A stretch of DNA of 64,000 nt, from assembly GCA_001970955.1 (NCBI GenBank), contig MPUH01000035.1:62001-126000 (forward strand), given 5' to 3'. This DNA comes from Stentor coeruleus. Taxonomy: Eukaryota > Ciliophora > Heterotrichea > Heterotrichida > Stentoridae. Made by a program: the position numbers and the translations under genes. Below, piece by piece: positions 10,801 to 19,301 of this stretch (positions within the stretch are counted from its first letter, which is position 1; the number at the start of each line of letters is the position of its first letter). The notes under the pieces were generated by a model, which was not told the DNA's origin, did no database searches, and saw nothing but the letters and a program-made list of their open reading frames with translations.

Positions 10801-11410
10801 AGGAGATTCACATGATCAATTTCAAATAGAAAGGACGATTGTTGATTATCAAGAAAAAGCTGAGATGTGTTTAGAATTACAAAGTTTGTTTTTTTGGTCA
10901 AGATCTAAAAGTAAAACTGGATATTTACATATTATGAAACAAGTTGGGCAGGATAAAAATGATGTGACTTGGGAAGGAAGGATGATATTTTTAGAAAGGC
11001 AGATTGAGAGGTTTAATGAAAATATGGTTGTTTTACAGAGAAAACTTTATGGAGATATATCGGAGAAAATTACTTCAAGTAAGTTGGGGATGGAAAAAGT
11101 TATAGTCCCTGAGATGAAAAATAATATATTGAAAAGTGATGAGAGAATTGAGAGTAAGATTGAAGAGGTTCAGAGATGTTTGGAAGAAAAGATTAAGGAA
11201 GCTAATGATGTTAGTACGGATTTGATTGATTATAAGTTAAAAGAAGTTCAAGAGATTAATGCATTGCTTATTGAATCTAAACTTGAAGATGTGCATGAGT
11301 CGATACATGAATTTGATCGTAAAATATCACAGGTTGAAAACAATTTGAATAACAGACTTAGTAATATCGAATCAGGAATTGCTCAATTGGTAGCGAAACT
11401 TAATAGGTAG
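4835..11410 (+). CDS. Giant WD40-repeat protein fused to a TRP-like cation channel
   Basis: A 2191-residue protein. Residues about 50-1505 are WD40 repeats; by eye I count 35 terminal Trp-Asp/Asn-like strand motifs, some degenerate, which would fit five seven-bladed propellers. A linker follows, then one ankyrin-like segment near 1633 (FGRSPIYYAAKKKHQKCVDA). A six-helix ion-transport domain spans about 1790-1995: TM segments near 1792, 1820, 1855, 1885 and 1915, a pore loop near 1940-1965 (FGLYDLDQNG), and an S6 ending NLLISILGDSHDQF, the pattern of TRP/polycystin channels. The last 150 residues are heptad-rich and probably tetramerise the channel. I infer a membrane cation channel with a huge cytoplasmic propeller array. 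The start is the first ATG of the frame; an upstream TTG at 4790 is not credible as a start. No introns are seen. Confidence 0.9.
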   Translation: MGFRTVRPASFTSTYKEPLLGTKSDLILPIPYTESLSPEDILEIEMKNIVGDLYGHQGSVEAVELTYDNKYIISGSSDRSILIWSVLFKRPIGMLLGHSDEVICLALTSDYSKILSGSLDKTAKLWNFETRMEISTFFGHSEQINSVLFVESKELVLTGSKDKSIKIWRYSGFIVATLVGHLKPVNCCAAIGNYIISCSDDKTLKLWDIENMSFGRNITTGFDKIVSCAASSDGRRFAFAETHNRIQVWDTITMQPIFDLNDRKLIVCIKFTGDSKSLISCSDDYYIYIWNLDLRVRDFAIRFFPKKPTAFSVNYNGTLIITGLGDKSIKIWSSDERRDEYTLHGHNDEIRQIACSNTGKLLVSGGLDEKVVLWDLENKKEDFTYKSSEDEKSYANVIGKYDGNIISGHSDGFIKFWDVVNCEMIGSVKGHMKSVYSIAINEEMYIAASGSEDKRIIIWNLISKEKDFVLSTLTHRAFGMVFVKNGEKLVSGGDDNCIRIWNLKLKTEEFIISGKVGCVLCLSLIYDGEFLVSGSKDGLVRIWNLETRGKKFTFAGHAGEVFKVVFLPNSEYLASASADCTVKIWNLTTYKEAFTLNGHKNAVRSLALVHGEKYLISSSDDCTIIIWNIDKREIDSILSGHIQPIKDLCYISDHLLISCSEDKTIRQWDIQTKKQVSLLCFKLGKILSIALAKNQKFIVCGTNLSSIFILNSQKKNVECDLLGHKKPVYCVDISSNCRKIASGSEDTTIKIWNYGQFKEDFTLEGHSGTVRSVNFTEDNRFLISGSNDRTIKIWNLDLKRIEYTFTSHSSSVTCVKLNANQNLIFSASEDKNVKVLNVFDKKLEYTTPTAISDIYSLALSADEKLLAYAVYQEIYVFNTESKKVEYRLQGHARNYIYGVLFTPGSRKIISCSADTSIKIWNLQAKCNKKTILWEDDTTLSMEITKDKKKLLCGLATGEIKIWNVDTKTLYYSSFDHISDVLSVTISDNDIYGASGSKDQSIKLWNIPQRKFLFTFKSHTDSVLALKFIKNNTKLVSASSDKTIKVFNLWTLTEEITLHGHLGSVNSLCRYKNDQMIITGSNDKTIVFWDFKKKAFDLTGHTDGVLYLTCENEKLYSSSSDKTIIIWDIIKKSALAVLSGHSHSVTSLIIFGENKLISSSYDKTVRIWDLVEMKDVHTFISHNDAALCLVRINKENVASCSLDKTIRVLNISQQCESTIFKGCSNNIKNILLTDKYLFTATEGSFINCYNIDGSMEEATLFGHSGKVRCLAYLEGAAMLISGSEDSTIKLWSLMAKRVIATLKEHTNWVRCIEVSSDQKYLISGSGDNTIKIWNLNRKSVESTLRGHKRDVNSVKLSSNNQYIISSSLDFTIKIWNFNQKTEISTISAHSNWVVCILFIQNERWIASGSADQSIKLWDFEQRREICTLIGHTSEVSRLIESFDQRYLISGSKDMTIKLWSIKERKLEFTLHGHTGMIYGLQLNKTGKQLYSCSIDQVVQVWELSGTEIKEEQTHPICNYKYKIKCSSTSFGDITENIIIKNPNDIEMACQENHMLTSEWSPSSSFDSYCHVASVFYNVIDSIKEDSFSYMVPSANSVLISKFKFTLAHIFAFTGKSDLLRAFSIVREFITSDVFGRSPIYYAAKKKHQKCVDAIVEYFIKLFDDPTSAVLHTSLFSIQNDFAILLRNSPLRLGELLKLSLISSTPYFASVTFKLPYIKFNTYFTPHVVDFQKEISSIEMIPIYYKYSLFELPYGPGSEKCIELLESVLYCKDTTIFKSTLIQEFINYQWSSITFWIVLYSIMYFLNLVLLLCLFQFKSNTYIFVFFAAINAMLLLWECAQLMTSGLSYFYDIWNYIDICRLTFTCLCVLTIDTDYNYLEEIAIFLNFIRGLTAFRMFDGTRYYIKLIFRSLNDVKYFLLMFTYSNLMFGALYSVKEKDRLTFTSLWLDIYSLNFGLYDLDQNGSSIGIGIFMMATIINVIVMLNLLISILGDSHDQFQIERTIVDYQEKAEMCLELQSLFFWSRSKSKTGYLHIMKQVGQDKNDVTWEGRMIFLERQIERFNENMVVLQRKLYGDISEKITSSKLGMEKVIVPEMKNNILKSDERIESKIEEVQRCLEEKIKEANDVSTDLIDYKLKEVQEINALLIESKLEDVHESIHEFDRKISQVENNLNNRLSNIESGIAQLVAKLNR

Positions 11411-11938
11411 ATTAATGATTATAATGATTAGTTTTTTATTAGAATATTGTGATTGGATATTCTTTGCTATATATCTTCAAAAGTTTGTCAAAAAAATTGG
11501 AAGGTATGGAAGATATAATAAAATATAATGTTAAATAAAAACTTTGTTATAGACTTTAACTTTTTATTCCGAAAAAGTTTTTAATTTAATATATTCAAAC
11601 AATTAGGATATGTATGAAAAATCCAGGATAATTATCTGATATTTTTGTATCAGGTCGATAATTTTTGAACGTCTCTTATGCTCTTTGTAGAAGTTTTAAG
11701 AGTTAAAGAGATTCTTTTTTACCTAATATAACTAAATTAGAAGATGATTATTGATATTAAATGATCTGCATTCCAAATGCTTAAAAATTTATAATCAAAT
11801 TTCCACCTCTCTCTTACAAAAACCCAACCTAATACCCGTCCTTACTATTTATAAAATCATATATTTTTATTACAAATAAAAGTAAAATACATACATTTTA
11901 CATATAGTTCGCTTTTTAAGATTCAAATGATTATAATA
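11411..11938. other. Convergent spacer, no gene seen
   Basis: It lies between the 3' ends of the channel gene and the P2X-like gene. The half near the channel is G/T-rich on the plus strand and the half near P2X is C/A-rich, so each 3' flank is G/T-rich on its own sense strand. I see no coding or RNA signal. Confidence 0.6.
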
Positions 11939-13081
11939 CTAACTATCCTCCTTTTGTTCTTTGTCCTGATTTTCTCTCAAGAAATTGATATAGTCAATCT
12001 TATAAGCTTTATCACTGAAATCAACCGAGTCTTCAGTCTTAAACATAGCAAATCCTTCTCTTTTTTCTCTATTTGGATACAGGTACAACATGATGAAATC
12101 AGATAGCACCTGACCCATTTTGAGCAGGGCAAGCCCTGCTGAGACTTGTAAAACTGTAAGAAATAGTGAAAATTGAAAACCTTGTCCATAGCTTCTAAGC
12201 AAAAATTTTATTGCCGTGAATCTTTTATAATCTCTTTTAACAAGTTCATCTTCTGTATAATGATATATTCGGCTATATATAAATTACTTATATATTATAG
12301 GTAATTCTTCAGAGTCATCACGAGAAAAATGGATTTCAGGAATACAGTCAGATAAAGTTGTATCACATTTCCAATAAAAACTTATATCAATTATCGCCCC
12401 AGTTTCATATATATCCTCAATTTTTTCAATACCAGCTTCATAAAGTATATCTCCAATACGGAAAAGAGTAGCTTTATCTTTGGGATATATTTCATGTTTA
12501 TTTCCTTTATAGCTTATATATTCATGATCACTAAATTGAGGGAAATATATTCCTGTCCAGAGTTCTAGAAAGAAATTTTCAACACCTTTAACATAATAAT
12601 AAGTTATAACAGTACCATTAGCATCTATATTTGGACACCAAGTTGGTGCATCACAATAGCCGTTACTAGTACAATGCCCATAACATTTTGGGGGTATATT
12701 CGGACAATCATCATCAATATCACAAGGAACTAAACAATATCCAATTTCCTGAGAGTTTACTTCTTGAACTGCAAAACCAAGCATAATCCCTTTACTATCT
12801 TGTTCAGGGTATAAAAGGTCTCCATGATCCCAAACTTTCATCAACCCATTATCATCAGAATAACCTTTTCCAGTGAGCCTATAAAACATATAACCAGTCC
12901 AAATACCTTTTTCATTATATCTTTCTAATACTAAAAACACATAAAGTATTGTATAAATAAGAACCCCTGCACTGAAAATCAAACCAATAATAGCAAGTAA
13001 CAAGTCCCTAATAATCAACACTTTCTCTGTCTGATAGGAAAAAACCTCATCAGGATCTTTTCCTAATATTTTTTCAAGCAT
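11939..13081 (-). CDS. P2X-like ligand-gated ion channel
   Basis: P2X receptors are trimeric ATP-gated cation channels with two TM helices and a Cys-rich ectodomain. This 375-residue protein has TM1 near residues 27-51 and an ectodomain with nine cysteines, seven of them clustered around 117-152. The conserved P2X block follows (LFRIGDILYEAG, then a Gly-rich turn, SFYWKCD, and a second Cys), then SYGQGFQFS and TM2 with LALLKMGQVLSDF. A 15-nt intron at 12273-12287 (gtaatttatatatag) joins the two parts; retained, it gives an early stop. The TM1-proximal Lys pair of animal P2X appears only partly kept (TGKG), and the later Asn-Phe-Arg / Lys contacts are changed (YNR, then HY), so ATP may not be the ligand. 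The start lies only 28 nt downstream of the RCC1 gene's stop. Full P2X length and order support the call. Confidence 0.9.
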
Positions 13082-13109
13082 ATTTATATAGTTAAAATAA
13101 ACTTATATA

Positions 13110-16100
13110 TTAAAAGTCAGCTTGTTTGCATTTCCCAAGCAAACTTCCAAGCATTCTTACAAACTGAAAAACATTAAAAGTCACTTTCCCATGTTCAAAA
13201 GATGTTTGAGCTCTAAAGTTCATAGTCCTTCTCATAGCTTTAAGTTTATCAACTGTTATAGAAAATCCCATAATTTTAACTTCAATTGGGTCTCTTGGTA
13301 AACAAAGATAATTCCTATCTTCCCTTAATACAACTCTAACATCAAAAGCTCCATCATCAACTTCAGTAAAATAAAAACTTGTATTTTTTTTAATAGATTC
13401 AGGGAGTTCTAAAATATCAAGAATATTCTTTTTAAAAAGGTAATCAACAGTAAACCTTCCTTGAGCTCTTTTTGAGTTTTTCAATGTAAAATTCCCAGAA
13501 TCCATAGTATTTTTCCCTTTAGCTACAGCTATTGATGCTTGTCTTAAAGTTACTATAGTATTTTGACTAAATTGTAAGCATATAAGCTTAATTTTATCTT
13601 CAATATCCCCAAGCATTGTATTCATAGAATCTAAATAAGCTTTATGACTTGCCCTAAGATTATATTCATATTTTGCTTCATATTCTAATCTTTGTATATT
13701 ATCTTCAGCACGTTTTAATGGTTCAAGTTCAGAATTCCCGATTTCCTCTAGTATTTCTTTAAAGACTTTGAGTTTTTGTAACAAATGTGTCCCTGATTGT
13801 TGTTTTTCTTGTATATCTAATATAAATTTATATGGACTTACACTTGGAGGTACTGGAGGAATTTCATAGAGGATTTGAGTAAACATTTCAAGTTCTGGGC
13901 TTATGTATGTTTGTTGGAAATTTTTAAATAAGGCTTCTTCTGGGAAATTACGACGGATTGCTGAACATTCTGCACATTTCATATGCCAACCATCTTGGGT
14001 GTTACCACAAGACCAACAACGCCAAAGGGTTGGCACGGTTAATGGGACATCAGCCATTTCTTCAGGAGGAGGGTTTTTTAATAAGGAGTAGGTTAGAGGG
14101 GTTTTACAATCTCTACAGCTTTGAAGAGCTTTTTCACGTAGGAGCCAACGAATTGGAAGTCGGAGATTAAGTTTAACTGTTTTGGTGTCCCCTGAGAGGA
14201 TTTTTTGGAAGAGTGGCTTGACTTTACCTAAAGACTTGATTATAATAAACACCGGGTCTGCCTTTCCAAAGTTTTTCTTGATGATTTTCAAATTATTAAA
14301 CAACAGCATATGCAACTGACATAAATCTTCTAAAGATATAGTCAAAGCAGAATCATCATTTTCTAAACTTGATGATAGCATATCACCAAGAGACAAATCA
14401 GTCAAATTCAAATCAGGAACATTAGTTAATTCTTGGACAAGTTTATTCCTATATTTACATTGTTTCAAAAACTTCTGAGCCGCACTCTCAGCTTTTTGTT
14501 TATTACTTGTAGCTGAATCTGATTTATTCTCTTCTGCAGTAATTTTTTTCCATTCACCTAAATCTTCAATATAATCAGCAACTAAATTAAGCCCAGTCGC
14601 ATATGTTTTTATGATTTTTTCAAAGTCAGGCCTTTCATATTTGATATTTTCTTGATCTTTATCATCTTCTTCATTATCTTTTTCTATTTTCCCACCCATA
14701 GATAGATCGAATTCATCTAAATTCATTCTTTTTAAACGTATTGGTTCTCTTAGTATTTCAACTAAAGGTGCAAAAAAAAGCATTACAATTTTTGAATCTA
14801 AAATATGCTGGCCTTCAGTTGAATTGCATTGTTCTTTAAATCTTTCACGAAATACACTAGGGATATCTTTGTACATGAATTTGACTTCATCTGAAAGTTT
14901 TTGGGCTAAAGTGATTCTTTTACGAACTTTTGGGTCGTGGGTTAGGATTTGTTTGATTTTTTGTTTAACTTTTTTTGTTGTTTTGATATAAAGAGCTTTA
15001 CGTACATCGTAAATAGCTTTAAGTTCTGGAGGAAGATCTCCAAGTTCTTCAAGTTGTTTAAAATTTAGTGCGTCTCTGATTTTGTGAGTTCCTTCTTTTG
15101 CATGCTCAATAAACCTCATACTTTTTTCCTTTTGTATTTTTCTCTTCTCCAACTCAGCCATCCTCGCTTTATTCAAATCCACAATTTCCTTCTGATCATT
15201 ATCTTTCCCTTCTTCTTGCTCCATTTTCTTCTCATCCTCATTACTTAATATTCCCCCTTCACGTTCTTCATTCCTAGCCTCATCTTCCGCTTCAGCTAAT
15301 TCCGCATTGATTTTCTCTTTTTCTTTAGGTAAAGAACTAAGACTAGCTTTTCTAACAATCCTCATAATCTCCGAAGCTAAAATCGAATAAAACATATTAT
15401 TACACTGTTGACTTTGTAATAAATAAAAATAAATATACGCTGAAATATCCCCAGCTTTCATTTTCAATGACCTTTGAAAATCAGTATTCGCAACAGATAT
15501 TTTCAAAACCAGTTTATATAAAAGCATTAATCTTCTAAGTTTTTGAGGATTATTCGACATATCCCCATATATCGCTTTAAAAATCCCAGCAACTTCAGAA
15601 GTAGGCAAATGAGGATTATGCTCAACAAGTTTAGCCATATAACAAGGATGTGTTTGCATACAAGCTAATAAAAACTCATACAATTGGAAATTCTTTGATA
15701 TAATCGGTGGAAGAGTAAGTTTAAAATCAGGATTTGATATACTAGGAATGCTTTCAATTTTAGCGACAATCAAACTTTCAATATAACTTAACATATTTTC
15801 TCTTTCTTCTTGTACAGCCCTGACCTGTGAGAATTTATTAAGTAAATTTTCAAGTCTATATACAATATTCTGATCAGCAGCTAATAAAGTTTCAATATTT
15901 TGTTCAACAGGTTCGTTTTTTAACATACTTTGTAATAAATATTGTTCTTCTTCATCTAAAACTTTTCCTCCACCAATAAGCGTTTGTTCATCATTTTCTC
16001 TAAACCAATGTTTCATACTTACAACTTCAGTTGGCTGTTTTACAATACCTTCAAAATGGCTTCCAAGACCTAATCTTCCTGAAGATGTCGCTCCCCATAC

Positions 16101-18800
16101 ATAAATCGCCCCTTCAGTAGTTAAAGCAGCCGAATGATTACTCCCACAAGCAACTTTATCAAATATAATCTCTTGTTTTACTAATATTTGCCTACAATCA
16201 ATAACTTCATCTTCTTTTTTATTCCTCCCTTCTCCAAGTTTCCCATAATTATTTCTCCCCCATCCATATAATTGTCCTCTATTAGTTACAACAACAGAAT
16301 GATCTCTACCTACAGATATATGTCTTACTTGAGATATACTGCTTAGTCTATTAAAATAATGAACTTCATTACTTCCCATAAGCTGAACACCAGCATAAAT
16401 ACCTAATCCTGCAGAATAAACATGTCCAGATGAAGTTAAAAGCAAAGTATGATACTCACCACATGCTACATCTTTTAAATGACTTTCAAGATGTGGATAA
16501 AAACTTTTTAATTGAACTTGCTGAGGAGTTATTTGATCTAATGAGTTCCCTAAACCTAATTTGCCATACCATCCACCTCCCCAAGACCAAAGTCCATGTG
16601 AATAATCAATAGCAACAGTATGTGAAACTCCACAAGATATTTTTTTTATATTTGGTAATCCGAATATAACTCTTGGTATATATTGATATGGGGATTGTGG
16701 ATTCATAACATTTTCACCTAAGCCAAGCCGACCATTTTCTGAACTTCCACATACATAAACTTCACCATTTTCTGCAAGAAAAGCTGAATGATAAGGACCA
16801 CATGAAACATTTTTCATTTCTGTACGTTTGAAATTCACCAACTGTACAGGATGATCATTAAAAGAATTTGTTGGAGAAAAACCTGTACCTAATTGTCCTT
16901 GATCATTACTACCCCATACATAAACTTTACCATCATGACTTACAGCCATAGCATATTCTCCATTACTAGACAACTGTTTAAATTTTTCCATTTTAAGTTC
17001 ATCTAATAACAATGGCACTGCTGAGAAATTTTCTTTGATTCCTGAACAAGAAAATGGTAGTTTAAATTTATCATCACCTAAACTTTGATGTTTTATGATT
17101 TCTTCAAGTTCACATAGACTAAAACCTTTTTCTGATATAGGAACTCCACATTGACCTTTAGTATTCCCACCCCATATTATTAATTGTCCAGAATTTGTCA
17201 ATGAATATGTATTGAAATAACTACAAGATATAGATACAGCTTCTGTTGATTTTAAAGGAATTGCTTCTTTTTTTTTCTTTTTATCGCTGGTTATAGACTT
17301 TGGGAATTTAACTTCTTTAGGTAAAGGTTCTTCATTTGAACATGGGAGTATGCCAAGTTTACCATCTAAGCCACAACCCCAGACAAAAAGATGTCCTGAT
17401 TTTGCTAGGGCTAGTCCATGTTTATATCCACAGGCAATATCGATGATTTTACATTGACTCATAAGACTTCCTATACCAATTCTAACTGGAACTAGTTGAT
17501 TTTCACCAAAAGATGTTGGGATACCTAATCTTCCATTTTTAGAATTACCCCATGCCCAGACTTCACCATTTGAACTTAGAACTACTGAATGGAAAAAAGA
17601 GAGACAGAGTTTTTCCATAAAACGTCCTTTGAAAAACTCTACAAGTTTCGGCTCGAAGAAATCAGAAAGGTTACCATGACCTAAACGAGCATAAGTACCA
17701 ATACCCCAAGTGTAGATTTCACCTTTTATTATGCACCCACTATGAGAGTGACCGGCTGCTACACTTTCAACAATAGAAAGTTTTTCGATTTTCTTAGGGT
17801 GTAATTGGATGTTACAGTCTCCATGACCTAAACGGCCACCTTCACCAAGACCCCAGGTAAAAACTTCACCTTCTTTGGATAGGGCCATTGAATGTGATCC
17901 CCCACCAGCAACATCAAGTAAATATTCAGCATCTATTGACACTAATACCGGTTCAGTTCTTGTATTTGTATCTCCAACCCCTAATTGCCCATACGCATTA
18001 GCTCCCCATGCATAAAGTTTCCTCCCTGAACTAATCGCCAAACAATGACTTCCTCCACAAGCAATTTTAGTTATCGACACATCCTGCGTAAACCTAACAA
18101 ACCTATCTTCGCCAATAGGTCTTCCTAACTTCCCATTTTCATTATTCCCCCAAGTCAAAACTCTTCCATCATCAAGTCTTGTCCCATAAAGTTGATCTCT
18201 AAATTCCTTATAAGGTATCGAACTTTTAAAAACTTTCTGTTCATCTTTTTCCTTCTCTTTTTCAGGTCGACCTAATTTCCCTAATTTTTCCCTTCTCGAG
18301 TACTTTTCTTTTTTCTGTTTTTGCCTAAGTGAATCTCCTGCTCTCATAATTAAATCAATAATATCATCAACTTCTTCATTATATTCATCACAATACTTAT
18401 GAAAAAAATCTGTTATTTGTTCCCTTGTAAGTTTATTTTTACTTCCCCATTCTCTTGCATGTAATTGAGACATTGATATAGGTATACTTGCTAATTTTTC
18501 TATGACAGCTTGAAAATATCGAGATATTTCTATTACTGGATGGTATATAAGTTTAAGCTTTGGAAGACTATTATCTTTAAGAAGTAAAGCTGTATGTGAC
18601 TCTCCACATGCTACTTCTAAAGCTGTATATGATGAACCTTCTTGTGTGGTTTGGAAGAGATAAGGAGTATTTTGGACGAAACCTTTAAGTTCTTGTACTC
18701 CTAACTCGTCGTTTATAGACCTGCCCCAAACAAAGACTTGCTCGTTTTGACCAATGACAATGCTATGATTAAGACCACAGCCGAGACGATTCCCACGCAT
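13110..18800 (-). CDS. RCC1-repeat / IQGAP-type RasGAP / zinc-finger protein
   Basis: A 1896-residue protein. Residues 1-920 hold about 14 RCC1 repeats (TWGLGEGGRLGHGD type), enough for two seven-bladed propellers, with a charged insert after the first repeat. Residues about 1035-1400 resemble the GAP-related domain of IQGAPs (LYEFLLACMQTHPCYMAKLV, then VMLFFAPLVEILREP), broken by a charged Glu/Lys-rich coil at about 1175-1250. A RanBP2-like finger lies near 1595 (W-x-C-x2-C-x10-C-x2-C). The last 120 residues match the RasGAP C-terminal domain of IQGAP (DYLFKKNILDILELPESI, then VTFNVFQFVRMLGSLLGK). The calponin-homology, WW and IQ parts of animal IQGAPs are absent. RCC1 propellers often act on or bind small GTPases, so the fusion suggests a GTPase-regulating scaffold; that is inference. 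I cannot confirm an arginine finger. Confidence 0.85.
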   Translation of the reverse strand: MRGNRLGCGLNHSIVIGQNEQVFVWGRSINDELGVQELKGFVQNTPYLFQTTQEGSSYTALEVACGESHTALLLKDNSLPKLKLIYHPVIEISRYFQAVIEKLASIPISMSQLHAREWGSKNKLTREQITDFFHKYCDEYNEEVDDIIDLIMRAGDSLRQKQKKEKYSRREKLGKLGRPEKEKEKDEQKVFKSSIPYKEFRDQLYGTRLDDGRVLTWGNNENGKLGRPIGEDRFVRFTQDVSITKIACGGSHCLAISSGRKLYAWGANAYGQLGVGDTNTRTEPVLVSIDAEYLLDVAGGGSHSMALSKEGEVFTWGLGEGGRLGHGDCNIQLHPKKIEKLSIVESVAAGHSHSGCIIKGEIYTWGIGTYARLGHGNLSDFFEPKLVEFFKGRFMEKLCLSFFHSVVLSSNGEVWAWGNSKNGRLGIPTSFGENQLVPVRIGIGSLMSQCKIIDIACGYKHGLALAKSGHLFVWGCGLDGKLGILPCSNEEPLPKEVKFPKSITSDKKKKKEAIPLKSTEAVSISCSYFNTYSLTNSGQLIIWGGNTKGQCGVPISEKGFSLCELEEIIKHQSLGDDKFKLPFSCSGIKENFSAVPLLLDELKMEKFKQLSSNGEYAMAVSHDGKVYVWGSNDQGQLGTGFSPTNSFNDHPVQLVNFKRTEMKNVSCGPYHSAFLAENGEVYVCGSSENGRLGLGENVMNPQSPYQYIPRVIFGLPNIKKISCGVSHTVAIDYSHGLWSWGGGWYGKLGLGNSLDQITPQQVQLKSFYPHLESHLKDVACGEYHTLLLTSSGHVYSAGLGIYAGVQLMGSNEVHYFNRLSSISQVRHISVGRDHSVVVTNRGQLYGWGRNNYGKLGEGRNKKEDEVIDCRQILVKQEIIFDKVACGSNHSAALTTEGAIYVWGATSSGRLGLGSHFEGIVKQPTEVVSMKHWFRENDEQTLIGGGKVLDEEEQYLLQSMLKNEPVEQNIETLLAADQNIVYRLENLLNKFSQVRAVQEERENMLSYIESLIVAKIESIPSISNPDFKLTLPPIISKNFQLYEFLLACMQTHPCYMAKLVEHNPHLPTSEVAGIFKAIYGDMSNNPQKLRRLMLLYKLVLKISVANTDFQRSLKMKAGDISAYIYFYLLQSQQCNNMFYSILASEIMRIVRKASLSSLPKEKEKINAELAEAEDEARNEEREGGILSNEDEKKMEQEEGKDNDQKEIVDLNKARMAELEKRKIQKEKSMRFIEHAKEGTHKIRDALNFKQLEELGDLPPELKAIYDVRKALYIKTTKKVKQKIKQILTHDPKVRKRITLAQKLSDEVKFMYKDIPSVFRERFKEQCNSTEGQHILDSKIVMLFFAPLVEILREPIRLKRMNLDEFDLSMGGKIEKDNEEDDKDQENIKYERPDFEKIIKTYATGLNLVADYIEDLGEWKKITAEENKSDSATSNKQKAESAAQKFLKQCKYRNKLVQELTNVPDLNLTDLSLGDMLSSSLENDDSALTISLEDLCQLHMLLFNNLKIIKKNFGKADPVFIIIKSLGKVKPLFQKILSGDTKTVKLNLRLPIRWLLREKALQSCRDCKTPLTYSLLKNPPPEEMADVPLTVPTLWRCWSCGNTQDGWHMKCAECSAIRRNFPEEALFKNFQQTYISPELEMFTQILYEIPPVPPSVSPYKFILDIQEKQQSGTHLLQKLKVFKEILEEIGNSELEPLKRAEDNIQRLEYEAKYEYNLRASHKAYLDSMNTMLGDIEDKIKLICLQFSQNTIVTLRQASIAVAKGKNTMDSGNFTLKNSKRAQGRFTVDYLFKKNILDILELPESIKKNTSFYFTEVDDGAFDVRVVLREDRNYLCLPRDPIEVKIMGFSITVDKLKAMRRTMNFRAQTSFEHGKVTFNVFQFVRMLGSLLGKCKQADF

Positions 18801-19301
18801 TTGTTTATTATAATATTGTAAGTAGAAGGAAAATGGCCGTTCTTGAGAAATTATACGAAAAGGTATTGCGGTATTTTTTTTGGGTGGTTATTTGAAATTA
18901 TGATATAGTTTGTGGCTAGTTTTAGTTTTTGGATTTATTTGAATTAAAGATAATTTGATGAGGTCTTTGTGGAAACTATGGATTTTTAATAGGAAAAATA
19001 TATAGGTAAAATTGGAAAAGCTATACTGAATATTTGTATTGTGTAATATTTTAAAGATATTTTTTCTTTAGTCTATGCAAGTAATTATAAGATATTATCA
19101 AGTACAAAAATCAATACAAAAATATAAAAAAATCATCTATTTTTAAACTTCATATCAGAATCCTATTTGTTTTATCCTAAAATATATACACTTATTAATA
19201 AAAACTTCATTTATATCTCAAATAAAAATCTTCATACCAAAAATAAAATCCGCAATCAAACTTTCATCCTCATCCCATACCCTAAAAAAAATATTATACA
19301 C
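18801..19301. other. Spacer, no gene seen
   Basis: It lies upstream of the RCC1 gene and downstream of the DHHC gene, both on the minus strand. It is G/T-rich on the plus strand next to the RCC1 start and C/A-rich next to the DHHC 3' end. I see no coding or RNA signal. Confidence 0.6.
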
